Assembly: GCF_019049655.1 (NCBI RefSeq)
Contig: NZ_JAFMOX010000051.1
Coordinates: forward strand, 62,001-126,000
Direction: 5' to 3'
Source: Rahnella rivi
GTDB lineage: Bacteria > Pseudomonadota > Gammaproteobacteria > Enterobacterales > Enterobacteriaceae
Length of the DNA stretch: 64,000 nucleotides
In this document: piece after piece, positions 63,121 to 64,000 of the stretch
Layout of the letters: the number at the start of each line of letters is the position of its first letter
How positions within the stretch are numbered: position 1 is the stretch's first letter
Made by a program: the position numbers and the translations under genes
The notes under the pieces: model-generated
Told to the model about the DNA's origin: nothing
Database searches by the model: none
The model's input: the letters and a program-made list of their open reading frames with translations, nothing else

Positions 63121-64000
63121 ATGAAATTATTGAAGTCCGTTTTGATTTTGCTCGCCTGCCAGTTTACGCAGGCACATGCCATCGGGATTAATGCCGATCC
63201 TGAGATGACCGGCGCTGCGCCGTTGCCTGCATTTTTGTCCGGCCAGACTCAGCAAACCGGTTCTGACAGCGGTTTCGACGATACCCCGCGTCCGGCGGTT
63301 CAGGCGGTTATGAGCCGTATGTTTGGCGCACAGCTCTTCACCGGCGGCGCCGCGGCAGACAACGCCGCCAGCATCGGTTTCAACCCGAACTACATCATCG
63401 GGCTGGGCGATCAGGTGCAGATCCGCCTGTGGGGCGCGTTCAACTTTGATGGTGCGCTGACCGTCGATCCGAAAGGCAATATCTTCCTGCCTAACGTCGG
63501 CCCGCTGAAAGTGGCAGGGATTTCTAACAGCCAGCTGAACAGCGTGATCACCACCAAAGTGAAACAGGTTTATCAGGCAAACGTGAATGTCTACGCCTCG
63601 CTGTTGCAGGCGCAGCCGGTGAAAGTGTTTGTGACCGGTTATGTCACCAACCCCGGCCTTTACGGCGGCGTAGCCTCTGACTCGCTGCTCTCGTACCTGA
63701 GCAAAGCCGGTGGCGTGGATACCGAGCGCGGCAGCTACGTGGATATCGTGGTCAAGCACAACGATCGCGTGCGTTCACGCATCAACCTGTATGACTTCCT
63801 GCTCAACGGCGATCTGCGCCTCTCGCAGTTCTCTGATGGCGACACCATTGTGGTTGGGCCGCGTCAGCATACCTTCAGCGTGGATGGCGACGTCTTCAAC
63901 AGCTATGACTTTGAATTTCGTGACAGCACGATCCCGGTCAGCGAAGCCCTGAGCTGGGCTCGCCCGAAACCGGGCGCGACGCACATGACCATTATCCGCC
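63121..64000 (+). CDS. kpsD: KpsD, outer-membrane capsule export protein (5' part)
   Basis: KpsD forms the outer-membrane exit for capsule polysaccharide. The 293 codons present are open to the right edge. The signal peptide is about 20 residues (MKLLKSVLILLACQFTQAHA). The polysaccharide export domain is seen (about 93-180, YIIGLGDQVQIRLWGAFNFD, VDPKGNIFLPNVGPLKVAGI), followed by SLBB-type beta-grasp domains (QPVKVFVTGYVTNPGLYGGV; GDTIVVGPRQHTFSVDGDVF). Unlike Wza there is no lipobox Cys at the signal peptide end, which fits KpsD. The start is the ATG at 63121, 54 bp after kpsE. Confidence 0.93.
   Translation, partial: MKLLKSVLILLACQFTQAHAIGINADPEMTGAAPLPAFLSGQTQQTGSDSGFDDTPRPAVQAVMSRMFGAQLFTGGAAADNAASIGFNPNYIIGLGDQVQIRLWGAFNFDGALTVDPKGNIFLPNVGPLKVAGISNSQLNSVITTKVKQVYQANVNVYASLLQAQPVKVFVTGYVTNPGLYGGVASDSLLSYLSKAGGVDTERGSYVDIVVKHNDRVRSRINLYDFLLNGDLRLSQFSDGDTIVVGPRQHTFSVDGDVFNSYDFEFRDSTIPVSEALSWARPKPGATHMTIIR

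Overview
The window is about 55% GC chromosomal DNA from an Enterobacterales bacterium. Its gene blocks match the E. coli/Salmonella order: ubiG<>gyrA-rcsC><rcsBD, nfo-yeiH<>yeiE-lysP-cirA, dinG-ybiB and rlmF-ybiO-glnQPH. Together with the accessory genes they suggest a Yersiniaceae-type genome such as Rahnella or Serratia. The genus is an inference; no rRNA or other diagnostic marker is present.

Layout. 1-10 kb holds the 5' end of ubiG, gyrA, and the complete Rcs phosphorelay (rcsC convergent with rcsDB). 10-29 kb holds a 13.9 kb gene for a BapA-type giant adhesin of 4624 residues, followed on the same strand by its type I secretion system (TolC-like outer membrane protein, ABC exporter with a C39-like domain, HlyD-type adaptor). 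29-32.6 kb holds a two-gene sugar-type ABC importer without a binding protein gene, plus about 0.9 kb of hairpin-rich repetitive DNA. 32.6-42.9 kb is the nfo/yeiH/yeiE/lysP/cirA block, with a Fur-box-preceded FecBCD-type iron transporter between lysP and cirA. 43-54.8 kb holds an e(P4)-type lipoprotein phosphatase, an OmpC/OmpF porin, dinG-ybiB, yjdM, an M3-type peptidase, a flavin reductase-like protein, rlmF and a soluble PAS-PAS-MCP protein resembling BdlA. 54.9-60.3 kb holds ybiO, glnHPQ behind a recognisable sigma-54/NtrC promoter, and ybiI. 60.8-64 kb begins a group 2-type capsule cluster (kpsF, kpsE, partial kpsD) that runs off the window.

Surface biology is the common theme. The Rcs envelope-stress relay, a giant biofilm adhesin with its own exporter, a porin, two iron-uptake parts, a candidate biofilm-dispersal sensor and capsule export genes lie within 64 kb. 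No direct regulatory link between them can be shown from sequence alone.

The least expected structure is a family of modular palindromic intergenic elements (at 28961, 31831, 32273, 57230 and possibly 42915). They share two hairpins whose stems change sequence but keep their pairing, then a GCG-T-run. One copy has its first hairpin module amplified into four tandem 37-38 bp units. Four of the five lie just downstream of a gene 3' end in the same orientation. Two of them bracket the orphan sugar ABC transporter in inverted orientation. The adhesin also shows clear higher-order structure: about 41 Ig-like repeats, with a four-domain unit of about 1.21 kb tandemly repeated three times near the N-terminus.
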